Shown piece by piece: positions 8,202 to 17,475 of a stretch of 64,000 nt of DNA. Every line of letters begins with the position of its first letter. Positions within the stretch are counted from its first letter, which is position 1. This DNA is from Symsagittifera roscoffensis (Eukaryota > Xenacoelomorpha > Acoela > Convolutidae): NCBI RefSeq assembly GCF_963678635.1, contig NC_087068.1, positions 17,799,872 through 17,863,871 on the forward strand, given 5' to 3'. The notes beneath the pieces are model-generated. The model was given only the letters and a program-made list of their open reading frames with translations. It was not told the DNA's origin and did not search any database. The position numbers were made by a program, and so were the translations under genes.

Positions 8202-8559
8202 GTGACGTGCGAGAGGGTGTTAGGCTAAAGACTAAGTTGTATGTAATGTGTGATATGTGTGATATGGATGTTATGTTATGTTTTATGTTACTAAGCTCTT
8301 GGGTAAGAAGGGGTTAGTGACCATGAACAACTGTCCAATCTTAGGTCGAATTCCAAAATTTTAGAGACCGATTGATTTTAATAAATTTTAGGATAAAAAT
8401 CTTTTTATCTGACTGTTTTTAAGTAAATTTTAACAAGAAATTAAGGTGAAACTGACAAGTGTGATATTCGTGACCTCTTTTCTAGATCCTGATTGATCAT
8501 TTAATTGCTCACTTGAGTCAAAACCTTGAAATCAAATCAAATCGAATCTGAAGAACAGA
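8202..8559 (+). other. AT-rich spacer between macro ORF and ORF2
   Basis: About 360 bp without coding potential. It is AT-rich, especially 8340-8450, with a short TGTGATATGTGTGATATG repeat near 8247. It ends just before the ATG of ORF2 at 8560. It could hold a splice acceptor or internal start signal for ORF2 expression, but I see no motif that proves it. Confidence 0.5.
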
Positions 8560-9219
8560 ATGGAGAATTTCACCTTGGATGAATTGATGGACCTGGCAGA
8601 GGCATATGTAGGACCGATGATAGATGCGATCTATCGTCGGCTAATGGATTGAGACTTCGCTCTGGAGGAACCAGAGGTAGTCATGTTGCTGACCGCCCTA
8701 ATAAACATCTTGGGGCATGACAACCGTGGGGACCGCCCCACGGAAGTCCTATTGATGGCAGCATACGGAGAGAGGGGAGTACTAGACCGCCCGAACATGA
8801 GAGTGATGAGGTGGAGAAACGGGGCTCTCTCAGGAAGTGACTTGGCGAATGAGCCTGGATTGGGAAGTTCTAGGACTTATCAACCAGGTGAAATGCCTTT
8901 GCCCTCCAAACCCAAGCCTGGGCTGACGAGAATGCATCGAGAAATGAACAGCGAGGATGCCTCGTCTGGTTCACCACTGAGAGCAGCTGTGCCACCAAAG
9001 AGGGCAAAAGTAGAACAAAAGGTTCAGACGAACCAAACCATGCAAGATCTAGATGGGATGAAGGATGAGCTGGAAAGGACCAGGAAGGAGCTGGATGAAG
9101 TGACTAAGATCATGCTCATTACGGAGGACGACAGAGACATGTGGCAGAAATTGTTCGAAGACTGCAACAAAAAGCTGGGTGAAGAAACTGAGCGCTTGAG
9201 GCGGGACTACAAGGAGTGA
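8560..9219 (+). CDS. A1 ORF2, N-terminal segment with coiled coil (one internal stop)
   Basis: It starts at an ATG at 8560 and is open except for a UGA at 8650-8652. The first 30 residues look helical and acidic. After the stop come about 100 residues of unknown fold, then a coiled coil (about the last 70 residues, DELERTRKELDEV and following). The stop at 9217-9219 overlaps the frame of the SGNH-containing segment, so I read 8560-14391 as one long damaged ORF2. B has lost this N-terminal part, so it cannot be checked within the window. Confidence 0.55.
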
Positions 9220-10277
9220 TCGGACCGGGCGGCATTGACTACAGCCGTGGAAAAGCGATACCTGCAAGGAGTATTCCTTGTGGGCAGTCCCCGATGGAGC
9301 TCTTGACGCCTCGAGAGATGAGTCAGACAACGGAGACACGACTTCCGACAGCAACAGGTCGAGTGACAATCCCGGAACCTAGTGACACCTTGGGTGACCC
9401 AGTCGTGGAACAAACGGTGAAGAGGCTGATAGAGACAGCTGGACGACTAGTCGCCAACAAGAATGCACAAGGTTCCGGGGTGACTGCACCCTATGGAACG
9501 ATCGACGACACGGGCAGAGTACGACTCTCCCAGACCGTGATCAGACAGGGAATTAGCGACACTACGCCACTAATGGGGAGCTCTAAGGCCCCAGAGAGAA
9601 GAATACAGAAGATGGCAGCGAAGAAAGTGTCACGTGTAGTAGACTTACAAAGGAATAACCAGTTGAGATATAACTTCACGGGAGTCCCGGAGACAGATCC
9701 GAGAGCTTGCTTCAATCGAGCGACTTGGAACCCGGCAGTAAACCTGCAACAACCGCCACTGGGGACATCACATCTGATACTGGGAGACAGCTTAGTCAGA
9801 ATACTCTCGAATTTGAGGACCTCTTGGGTCACCACGGTGATGGCCTTCGAAGGCGCGACGATAGCCCAGTTATATCGGATGGTGGAACTAATGAATCCAG
9901 GGAGGATCCCCAATGTGATGATCCTGGTTGGAACGAATAACATCTCTAGAGGTTCGGATGAGCAGGAAGCACTATGGGAATTAATGATGATGTGCTTGCT
10001 TACTACTCTCTGGCAGAAATTCAACTGTGCGGTACTGACCGTTTGCACTGTGCCAATGAATACAAGGAGCTTGACAGCAGCAAGGAGAAGGCACAACCAA
10101 GGAGTGGCCAGGTGGAATAAAATCTTGAGGAATCTCGCAAGTCGGAATGCCGGAAGAACGATCCTCATGGTCATCGAACATGAGTTGAGAGCTATGGATC
10201 AGGCCAGACTGACCACGGACGGCATCCACTTCGATAGTATAGAAGGACAGGCTTGGTTGAATCGAGTCTTCCAATAG
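9216..10277 (+). CDS. A1 ORF2 segment with SGNH/GDSL-hydrolase domain
   Basis: Residues about 186-353 carry the blocks of an SGNH hydrolase: block I Gly-Asp-Ser at 190-192 (9783-9791), block III Gly-Thr-Asn-Asn at 239-242, and block V Asp-Gly-Ile-His with Asp335 and His338. The Ser/Asp/His catalytic set and the block III Asn are all present, so this could be an active esterase or acyl-hydrolase. The 185 residues before it are Thr/Arg-rich and probably disordered. B retains blocks III and V of a homologous domain. The ORF ends at a UAG (10275-10277) after which the same frame continues. Confidence 0.8.
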   Translation: MIGPGGIDYSRGKAIPARSIPCGQSPMELLTPREMSQTTETRLPTATGRVTIPEPSDTLGDPVVEQTVKRLIETAGRLVANKNAQGSGVTAPYGTIDDTGRVRLSQTVIRQGISDTTPLMGSSKAPERRIQKMAAKKVSRVVDLQRNNQLRYNFTGVPETDPRACFNRATWNPAVNLQQPPLGTSHLILGDSLVRILSNLRTSWVTTVMAFEGATIAQLYRMVELMNPGRIPNVMILVGTNNISRGSDEQEALWELMMMCLLTTLWQKFNCAVLTVCTVPMNTRSLTAARRRHNQGVARWNKILRNLASRNAGRTILMVIEHELRAMDQARLTTDGIHFDSIEGQAWLNRVFQ

Positions 10278-10280
10278 CGG

Positions 10281-10928
10281 TTGGACGAGTTGGAAGTGGA
10301 ACTTTTTGACACAGGAGTGCTAAAGGAGGAAGGAACATCGAATGACACGGTGATTACCACCTTTGTGCCTCCTAGCCGGGAAACACGCTTGGGGACGGTC
10401 CCAGCCGTCACGAACTACAGACAGCAGAGCTCCAGCGAACCAGGTCAAAGGACAGACGTTCAAGATCGATTGGGAGAAGCGCCGGTGAGGAGGACCATTC
10501 ATCCTAGGAGAAGACTAGGGCCTGTCAACCCAATGGAAGAGGCAACTAGCACGTCTAGATCAGACACGAGATCGGAGACGACAATTACCAATCGAGAGGA
10601 GAGACGCCCGGATAGAGGCTCGTTGATGTGGTCAAGGCCCATACCATCTCCCTGGCATGTGTACAAGGACGAACTATTGAAGCTGGATCTCCAGAGGGTG
10701 AGCTTCATCGAGGATGCCAGGAGGATGCTGAATGGAGCGAGGCTATCCGTCAGTAGACTGTACTCGATAATAGGCGTAGACTGGTTGATAGCCGCTGGCA
10801 TAAACTTCAGCTCCACGACGGCCTTGAGATTAGCTGACCTGGAGCGACTGCCCTCCAACAACACAATGGGACCAGTGAACGACCGACCGTTACAAGATGT
10901 GAAACTAAATCAAGACGAAGGAAATTGA
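10281..10928 (+). CDS. A1 ORF2 segment after the SGNH domain
   Basis: It is in the same frame as the SGNH segment, separated by a single UAG. Residues 1-120 are Arg/Thr/Ser-rich and look disordered. Residues about 125-200 are conserved with B 44380-44640: KDELLKLDLQ... matches KVKELDLEDL..., and ...GVDWLIAAGI... matches ...QCVDWLKAHE.... It ends at a UGA (10926-10928) with the frame again open beyond it. No known domain is recognised. Confidence 0.6.
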   Translation: MDELEVELFDTGVLKEEGTSNDTVITTFVPPSRETRLGTVPAVTNYRQQSSSEPGQRTDVQDRLGEAPVRRTIHPRRRLGPVNPMEEATSTSRSDTRSETTITNREERRPDRGSLMWSRPIPSPWHVYKDELLKLDLQRVSFIEDARRMLNGARLSVSRLYSIIGVDWLIAAGINFSSTTALRLADLERLPSNNTMGPVNDRPLQDVKLNQDEGN

Positions 10929-10985
10929 GAAGAGAGACCGGTAAAATTTCTGACAACGAGGGCTCCGATTGGACAACATGAGAAG

Positions 10986-12764
10986 ATGTTCAGGCAAGTG
11001 GCGACACCCCCGAGTCATGTGAAAGAAAGAACATACCCGAAACAAGTGAGTCAAGATGGTGACGTCCAAAGTTACGGCGGATTGAAAGTGATAAAGAAAG
11101 ATGAGACCATCTTTGCCGCGTACGACAACGCAGAAATAAGGAAGGCCAAGATTATGATAGTAGCGAATTCAGAGTTCGTGTACACTTCCAAGTCTCTGTT
11201 TTGGCCGGATGTCATAATGTTGGCCGCGGTCGATCTGGACCTACTGCAAACCGTAACTCTGGCTATAGGGGTACAAAGACAGACGGACATGAACCCAATC
11301 ACGATCGTGTTTGCTGGCATCAATGACCATTTACACAGTAGAGGTTTTCTGAGCAGACTCAGAGATACTACAACGGCAGAAAATGCTGTGTGGCCAGCGA
11401 TAAAGGATATCCTTGAATCAATGGGTGAAGTGGTGGATGCGACGAAGGAGGGATCATTCACCAAGGTGACACCGGGAGTAGTGTTCGCGCTGTCTCCGGG
11501 GTATGCATGTCTCCCGGATGGATTGAAATTCGTGTATGCGATCGTGACCTTGCTCTCGGAAGGGAAATATGATGTGATCATATCGGCCCCAAATCGCATG
11601 ATAGAGATGGAGAACCTGAAACCACTCAGGGCTGAACTACCTGCGGTGTGGTCAGATATCTCGAACGCGGTGAGAGGATTCAAGGACCATGCGCTGCACA
11701 TGTTAGTGTTGGATGAGGTGCTGGGGTTGGAACTGTCCAATTTCAGTCGACAGCTCAAACTTAAACCGGGAATAGACGACGACCATCGAGTGGTCATAGC
11801 GATGTCGAACGACTTATGGTTCCGAGCAATGGAAGTAACAGGTGAAAAAGCCAGAAGGAAGAATTCACAGGAGACTAGAGCTCATTTGGAGGCGATGGTT
11901 TTGAGGACCAAACCGGAGGCCAACCAGTGGTTAAATCTAAGTCCTCGAGTAGCGGCATTGGGTGCAGATGCTTTCGAGCAAGGCCCCATAATGATTAAGA
12001 AAATTCATGCCTACTTGTTGAAGGAGGTGAACCTAGCGGAAAATGCTGAAAAAAAGACAGCTGAGTTTGTGAATACAATGTGCCAGATTACCTTGGAAAT
12101 CTTCTGGAACCAGGAAGTGAAGGGGGAAGAAGGCTTCGATTGGACAGATAGTATGCTGGAAGGGTTGGGAGCCATATGGACCGCGTCCTTCTTGGCGAAA
12201 GTCTACCCGAAAGTCTCTCATTACTTGATAAAGGAATTCCTCCAAGCAGTAGCGGAAGTATCCATCGTGGAACTACTGGCCTTGTTCGTGACATTTGGAG
12301 CAGAGAGTTTTGTGAAAGGACCGGCTGTGCTGCTCACCGAGGGAGTTCAGAACCTGCGGCTAGATGGGCTTCTAACATTGATTGCGATTACCCACGGAAA
12401 CTTGGGAGGACTAATGAAGCTGACACGTTGTCCAGAGCAGATGAGAGAGAAGGTGAGGAAATTAGACATGAAGAAAGCCACGGATTCGTGGAACAAGATA
12501 AGAGATCTGAGATATACTCTTATCCAGTACCTCCTGCATCAAAATCGCTTTGGAACGGGAGAAGATGAGACTATCGAGAGAGAAGAAGATGTGAGACGAC
12601 ATGTTGGGGGCATGCCCCTACTAACCGATCTGAGCTTGGCTATGAGGACCGATCCGTTAGCGTTGATCAGAGGAGCCACGGAGTTTGTGACTATGGACCA
12701 GCAGTCACATTTGCGTTCCCTGATGTCAAGGTGGAGGCGTATAGGAGGTCGGTGGTGCACCTGA
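10986..12764 (+). CDS. A1 ORF2 core with second SGNH-like fold and conserved unknown region
   Basis: Open reading of 592 residues homologous to B 44700-46400. Residues 56-64 (IVANSEF; IVAGSDF in B) and 107-116 (FAGINDHLH; FAGMNDHLH in B) look like blocks I and III of another SGNH fold. A conserved LSPGY stretch and LVLDEVL helix follow. Residues about 370-590 are a helical region of unknown function, including a nearly invariant GGMPLLTDL.LAMR.DP.. IRG motif shared by A and B. No signal peptide or convincing membrane anchor is seen, arguing against an envelope protein. The frame is lost near 12720 by an indel. Confidence 0.65.
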   Translation: MFRQVATPPSHVKERTYPKQVSQDGDVQSYGGLKVIKKDETIFAAYDNAEIRKAKIMIVANSEFVYTSKSLFWPDVIMLAAVDLDLLQTVTLAIGVQRQTDMNPITIVFAGINDHLHSRGFLSRLRDTTTAENAVWPAIKDILESMGEVVDATKEGSFTKVTPGVVFALSPGYACLPDGLKFVYAIVTLLSEGKYDVIISAPNRMIEMENLKPLRAELPAVWSDISNAVRGFKDHALHMLVLDEVLGLELSNFSRQLKLKPGIDDDHRVVIAMSNDLWFRAMEVTGEKARRKNSQETRAHLEAMVLRTKPEANQWLNLSPRVAALGADAFEQGPIMIKKIHAYLLKEVNLAENAEKKTAEFVNTMCQITLEIFWNQEVKGEEGFDWTDSMLEGLGAIWTASFLAKVYPKVSHYLIKEFLQAVAEVSIVELLALFVTFGAESFVKGPAVLLTEGVQNLRLDGLLTLIAITHGNLGGLMKLTRCPEQMREKVRKLDMKKATDSWNKIRDLRYTLIQYLLHQNRFGTGEDETIEREEDVRRHVGGMPLLTDLSLAMRTDPLALIRGATEFVTMDQQSHLRSLMSRWRRIGGRWCT

Positions 12765-13072
12765 ACTTCATATCAGCAGTGGACGGTAGTGCGCTGAACT
12801 GGTGTGAGCAGCACGTGTTGCGGGAGCTCATGAGTGAAGATCTGTTGTTTGCGAAGATATCAGAGCCAGAAATGACGGTCGTCAATTTTGACGATCACTT
12901 CCGTGATCGCATGGGAGAAGTAGAGAGAGGACACATCGAGGTGTTTCCGAAGCTTTGGAATCTGAGACCCTATGATAAGACGAATGGTGAGATAACCAGA
13001 GTTCCTCATCTCACTGCAGCATATCACAAGGTGAGAGAAGAGACGAAAGATTGGGGTGATTACGTGAAGTGA
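12731..13072 (+). CDS. A1 ORF2 continuation (conserved unknown region)
   Basis: It matches B residues encoded at about 46430-46760: HLNFISAVDGSALNWC in A against HVSLISILDGTTLNWC in B, then an F.K....E..V.NF region and PKLWNL against PKFWNL. It continues the protein of the preceding segment after a frameshift near 12720 and passes to the next frame near 13070. Function unknown. Confidence 0.6.
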   Translation: MEAYRRSVVHLNFISAVDGSALNWCEQHVLRELMSEDLLFAKISEPEMTVVNFDDHFRDRMGEVERGHIEVFPKLWNLRPYDKTNGEITRVPHLTAAYHKVREETKDWGDYVK

Positions 13073-14391
13073 AGCTGCCGGAAGAAATCCCTGAATTCCC
13101 TCTGATAAGAAGGATGTTGCTCGGAGCAGTCTCCGTGGTACAAACTCCTAGGTTGAGAGCATTTGAAACCAATGAAAGGAGAGTAAGGAAATTCGTGGAA
13201 ACGATGGATCCATGCTTTTTGGGGAGGAATGCTGCCGTGTTACAGTATACACGATTTGCCTACACGGATCAAGCGACGAGAAGGCGAATAAGCAACGCCG
13301 CGACTCCCAAGCCTGGAGAATTTGATGAAAAATGGGCGAGGTTAGACTTAGCGCCTATGAAGAGGGGAGGCAGAACCGAACTGCCTGAGGCCTCCTTGAT
13401 CCTGACTAGTGTGAAACTAGAGTTGAAAGTAGGAGGAACGTTGCAGACGAGAACCTTCCTAGCACCCTTCGGCTGTGAGGAAATCAAAGTGGTCCATGGA
13501 GAAGAGGAAGATGGATCGGCCGGCACACTGGTCATACCAAAATTTCCGGAAGGGGCCGACAAGGAAAAGCAAGGACCCTCAAGCTCGAAAAAGGATATGT
13601 CAGAAGGAGATAACGGACAGGGAGGAAGCCGTCAAGCGGAAGAAACCATGCAACAAGGTGCAACTCAAGCTGGTGGGAAAGACGACAGGGCATCGACAGG
13701 AGAAGTATCCAGCCTGGATTTCAATTTCCTCAGTGATTTTGAGAACAATGCGGATACGTTGGAGGCGACTGAGCCAGCAGATGAAGGCATGTCGACACTG
13801 GAACCTCCGTCAGCCTTTACAGAAATGAAACGGAACTTGCCGGAGAGCAGCTCTCCTGGCAATTCGAGAAATAACGAACAAAGAATCCTTATGGAATCAC
13901 CTAGGAGAAGAAGAATAGAGGGCTCAGCCAGAGTACCTTTCTTGGGAAAGTTGCCCGAAGAAGAGTGGGAAGTACATCACAGAGACCATGAAAGTAGGAC
14001 GGGATGTAGATTGGACAGAGTGGCGTTCATGGAAGAAGTCTGGACAGTGATTCAGAGCCATGGGACCCAGTCCATTTTGAAAATAGGTCTCGGCCGACCA
14101 TTGATGCGGGAAGTCCTTGACAAACTTGATGAGTGTGAAGGGAGATTGAGTGAGTTGTTGATTGACTCAGCCACTGATGAAAGTGAGGCAAACTCTCCCA
14201 TCAAGATGACACCGCAGGATGATAAAGGAGAGGTGGTGTATCTGTCAAGAACCAGGAGGGGAACGATGCGATCAAAATTGGTGATTGATAAGATCAATGA
14301 GATGAAGAGGAAATTAGGCAGCAAAGTGATGCCGAGGAGAGTAGGAAAGACGAAGGTGGATTCAGAGATATCAATGAAAGCTGTCAATTGA
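13069..14391 (+). CDS. A1 ORF2 C-terminal segment
   Basis: Residues 1-150 align with B 46770-47250 (PEFPLIRRM against PEFPTVRRM, and FLAPFGCEEIKV against YRAPYGLEQVEM). A Ser/Glu/Gly-rich linker follows (about 150-290), then a short conserved module (about 305-390: FLGKLPEEEW in A, FLGTLDEDAW in B). B encodes the last module in a shifted frame at 47639-48046. The terminal 50 residues are basic. The last 130 bp of this ORF are duplicated at 26560-26693, where a tandem duplication joins them to B gag. Confidence 0.6.
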   Translation: MKLPEEIPEFPLIRRMLLGAVSVVQTPRLRAFETNERRVRKFVETMDPCFLGRNAAVLQYTRFAYTDQATRRRISNAATPKPGEFDEKWARLDLAPMKRGGRTELPEASLILTSVKLELKVGGTLQTRTFLAPFGCEEIKVVHGEEEDGSAGTLVIPKFPEGADKEKQGPSSSKKDMSEGDNGQGGSRQAEETMQQGATQAGGKDDRASTGEVSSLDFNFLSDFENNADTLEATEPADEGMSTLEPPSAFTEMKRNLPESSSPGNSRNNEQRILMESPRRRRIEGSARVPFLGKLPEEEWEVHHRDHESRTGCRLDRVAFMEEVWTVIQSHGTQSILKIGLGRPLMREVLDKLDECEGRLSELLIDSATDESEANSPIKMTPQDDKGEVVYLSRTRRGTMRSKLVIDKINEMKRKLGSKVMPRRVGKTKVDSEISMKAVN

Positions 14392-14418
14392 ACGAAACGA
14401 AAACGAGTCGAAGAGGCC

Positions 14419-14889
14419 ATGGATTTGGGACAAGGTGATTATCAATTGCCTGGCACGGACAGAATGTTAACCGATGTAGCGATGGTGCCACCCATTCTCA
14501 TGGCAGGGATAAAGTCAACAGGTTACAAATCCAAAAGGAGTGACCGCACTCTGACTGGAGCAACCTTAGAAATGGAAATACTTAGTCAATGTGGAGAAAG
14601 CACGATGAAAGACTTTAAACCATCTCCCATGAACCACGGAAAGGGATGTGTCGCAGGACAACTAGTACCAGTGGAGTATAACCGACTGACAGTGTCGGAG
14701 ACGGTGTCAATAGATGAACCCGCCGGTGGATACATGGAGATGTTAGAATACCGAAACTCGGCTAGAGGGTATGTGATGGCTCTGGAAGACAAGGGTGCCA
14801 TGGAGGGTTATCTGGAGACGATGTTGCGAGGCACCACCCTCAAGCAGAAGGCGTACGGGACTCTAGCGTCGTCTGAGATGCAGGCGTAA
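14419..14889 (+). CDS. A1 ORF3, N-terminal segment
   Basis: It starts at ATG 14419, 28 bp after the ORF2 stop and in the same frame, so ORF2 and ORF3 could be one polyprotein split by stops. It ends at a TAA (14887-14889) and a TAG follows at 14995. The frame is open on both sides of these stops. I recognise no domain. The N-terminus of B ORF3 (48007 on) shows only weak similarity here, suggesting a fast-evolving part. Confidence 0.5.
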   Translation: MDLGQGDYQLPGTDRMLTDVAMVPPILMAGIKSTGYKSKRSDRTLTGATLEMEILSQCGESTMKDFKPSPMNHGKGCVAGQLVPVEYNRLTVSETVSIDEPAGGYMEMLEYRNSARGYVMALEDKGAMEGYLETMLRGTTLKQKAYGTLASSEMQA

Positions 14890-14997
14890 ACGATCGAGCA
14901 ATTAGTGAGCCTTCCATGGAAAGCAGTGGTGTTGAGGTACTTTGAAGAGGAAATGAGGACTACGCCGAGAATACACGCTCTCATGGCAGTACCTTAG

Positions 14998-16518
14998 GTG
15001 AGAACCGAATTACAACTGAGGTTCGCCTGGTGCATGATGGGATTAACTCGCGGGGAATATGATTCAGAAGAAAGGAAAAGGTCAAAAGAAGAAAAGGTAT
15101 TCCTGATGACGAACCTGAGGGATCTGATAATCCAGGAAGGAATGGCAGTAGCGTGCGCGAAGCGGAGAGATGCTCTCTGTTTCATTCGATTCCTGATAGA
15201 GCAGATTTCAGTACCAACATTGAACACCTGTGTCAAGATGTTGAGGGAGGGCGATGAACGAGCAAAAGCCTTACTCTTGCTATCACTGCTGGAGATGCAT
15301 CAAATCAAGCCGATGAGGGTGAATATGAAAGAACCTGAGGAGTTGGAGCCCATGAGGAAAATAGACGAAATCAGGAAATTTTCAAACAAGGAGCTGAGAC
15401 TCACTAAAGAATCTATGGGAGCACTGCCGAAATCCAGTGAGTACTGTGGACCGATCAAGAAGAAGTCGTACAGCTACGTTTCCGGAATCATAGGGATAGC
15501 GTACAACCCTTTCCTGAGTGAAGACATACGTTATTGCTTTTTTGATTACGAGCGGGCAGTGTTGTTAAGATTCTGGACGTCGAGAATTGTAACGATCAAG
15601 AGCGCTAACAATCCGCAGACCAAATTGGGACTGGTCTTGGAAGAAGAGGTGAATGCACCTTCCGTACCAAAATCCGACAAAAGAGTGGAGTTTGGATTGG
15701 GATTCTCAGATGAACTACTGAGAACGAGCGTGATGGTAGTCTGGGAACTGATGAGACCATCATGGTGTCCTAGTCCCAATGCTGACTCGATATTACGGGC
15801 GACACAAGATGTGCAGAGGGAGCTGAATGCAGACTGTAACCTGCGTGACCTTAATATCATATATAATGTGATGATAAGAGCCTCTAGGAGCAACGGGGAA
15901 GACAAAGTGGAGTTGCCTGGCTGGGGACCAGAAGACTGGGTCAAACCTGGTAGCTGTCTGGCGGAAGTCTGTGGACTGGAAGGTCACGTTTGTGGAGCTC
16001 TGGATTGTGTGAAAACCCTAGAGACACAACACAAGCAATTGACGATATTGTTTGGGAATGTCGTGATGAAAGCAAGGACGGAAACGCAACTGATCGCAGA
16101 TTGCCATGGAGGAACCGAGGTGAATCTAGTGACTGCACTAGGATTCTACAGTATGTTTGGTTCTTTAGAGTCACTATTGAATCTAGAACAGAAACATGAG
16201 ATGGTCACGGCTATCAGTGTAGAAGTGTTCCCAGGAGTTTTGCAAACTGAGCAAAAGCACATAGGAAAATGGAGGGAAGCGATCGAGGCGGAAATGAACA
16301 TCAGACATAGTGAGACTAATTGTAGACCATCAGGAGCACGATATTTGGTGGGATCGACATAGGCTCCAATGTGCAAGAGCAGATACCCGGTGCATTTCGT
16401 AGCTGTGGATGTAAAGAGTACGAGAACGATCGTGGATCAAGCCTTCTCAGTGCCAAAATGTGTGAGACTAACGAGAATGTCTAAAAAATCTTACGATTTG
16501 CTATGTAAGATGAATTAG
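14998..16518 (+). CDS. A1 ORF3 core with conserved Cys/His motif (one internal stop)
   Basis: Homologous to B 48600-50130 throughout: RFAWCMMG against MFAWSLLG, KRRDALCFIRFL against RRRDATCFLRWI, YVSGIIGIAYNPFL against YVSGVMGMAYNPFL, RPSWCPSPNA against RPSWCPHPHA, and FSVPKCVRL.RMS identical. A C-x4-C-x4-H-x1-C-x4-C motif (15955-16008, residues 320-337) has exactly the same spacing in B, suggesting a zinc site. A TAG at 16360-16362 interrupts it here, but the duplicated copy has a sense codon. No homologous family known to me; conservation implies a real element protein. Confidence 0.7.
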
Positions 16519-16538
16519 CAGTTCCAGAGAGAACAAAG

Positions 16539-16769
16539 GTGGAGTTGGAATCGATACTGGGAAGGAAGTTCATGGGATACGTGAGTGGGAACTTGAGTGA
16601 CTTTGAAAGACAGAAACAGAGAGGATCAACCGTTACAGATTACAATACAGTAGACGAGAATGATGAAGTCCACCGACTGATGATGGAAGTGGAACCATTA
16701 CTGGAAGCTTCGGGAAAGCGTAATTGGAGGAGCATCATGTTGACACACCTGGTGGTATCCCGAGCGTAG
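16539..16769 (+). CDS. A1 ORF3 continuation (PLLEASG motif)
   Basis: A shifted-frame continuation of ORF3. It aligns with B 50170-50400, including a ME.EPLLEASGKRN stretch that is almost identical in B (PLLEASGERN). The frame moves again near 16770. Function unknown. Confidence 0.55.
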   Translation: MELESILGRKFMGYVSGNLSDFERQKQRGSTVTDYNTVDENDEVHRLMMEVEPLLEASGKRNWRSIMLTHLVVSRA

Positions 16770-16776
16770 TAATCTG

Positions 16777-17022
16777 GTGTTGATCTGGGACTCTGGAGAG
16801 CTGCTCTCCATGGGTTTACCAGACTCATCACGGCCCATAACAATAGTGATAGTGGGAGTTAGGATGGCGATACGATGGCTGGAGGCTCATGTGAGAGAAA
16901 ACAATAGACAGGAGGCACCAACGAGAGAACAGTTGCAGAAATTGGATTGTCTAAAAGATTTGGATCTTTTTGAGACAACGTGCATGATTCTAAACATTCC
17001 GATGGAAATGAAAAAGATATAG
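16777..17022 (+). CDS. A1 ORF3 continuation
   Basis: It aligns with B 50460-50700: LIWD.GE..S.GL, then MAIRWLE.HV against LALRWIEENV, and DLFETTC against ELFETVC. It ends at a TAG (17020-17022), with the same frame open afterwards. Function unknown. Confidence 0.55.
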   Translation: MLIWDSGELLSMGLPDSSRPITIVIVGVRMAIRWLEAHVRENNRQEAPTREQLQKLDCLKDLDLFETTCMILNIPMEMKKI

Positions 17023-17034
17023 GCAAGAAGACGA

Positions 17035-17475
17035 TTGATGCCATGGTTCAGAGCTAACATGACTGCATGGTTGTACGAGTATGCGAAAAAGCATATGTCG
17101 AAGCACGGCAGGGTGTACAGTGAATATCAGCTGGACATTGGAGCAGGAGCTTTCAAGCGAGCTCTCGTGACTCATCGGAATGCAGTGACCACCGCCGTGA
17201 AAAGAATTTCCAGGACGAGTGAGCGTAGTGGAAATGAGAAGAAAGAGATGCTGAAAGAATATTTGGAGAGAAACGTGACGTTGTGTCTCCACAACAGCTT
17301 CTGCAGGAACAGAGAGTCTAACGTTGATCCTCTACCTTGTTGCAAACAGAGGGTAGAAGAGCAGAAGTGTTGGAGGACTGCTTCCAACAGCGTCAGAATA
17401 GCTAACGATGTGTTGCAAGACACAGAAACTGAAAGTGCAGAGTCAGTGTCACAGGAGGAGGAGATGGAACATTGA
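17035..17475 (+). CDS. A1 ORF3 C-terminal segment
   Basis: It aligns with B 50710-51010: PWFRANMTAWLY against PWFRATLTSWLY, FKRALVTHRNAVTT against FKRPLLTHRNAITT, and LHNSFC.NRES identical. The protein ends in an acidic tail here and in a different acidic tail in B. It is the last coding segment before the 3' untranslated region and LTR. I see no transmembrane anchor, so it is not an obvious envelope protein. Confidence 0.6.
   Translation: MMPWFRANMTAWLYEYAKKHMSKHGRVYSEYQLDIGAGAFKRALVTHRNAVTTAVKRISRTSERSGNEKKEMLKEYLERNVTLCLHNSFCRNRESNVDPLPCCKQRVEEQKCWRTASNSVRIANDVLQDTETESAESVSQEEEMEH

Noticed and set aside
10986-12764. ORF2 as an envelope gene, making this an endogenous retrovirus
   Set aside because: No signal peptide, no cleavage site, no convincing membrane anchor, and SGNH-like motifs instead. 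Hydrophobic stretches are short and internal.
2378-17022. A variant genetic code reading UGA and UAG as sense
   Set aside because: Frameshifts are as frequent as stops, stops of all three kinds occur, and the duplicate copy and B have sense codons at some of the sites. Simple decay explains it.
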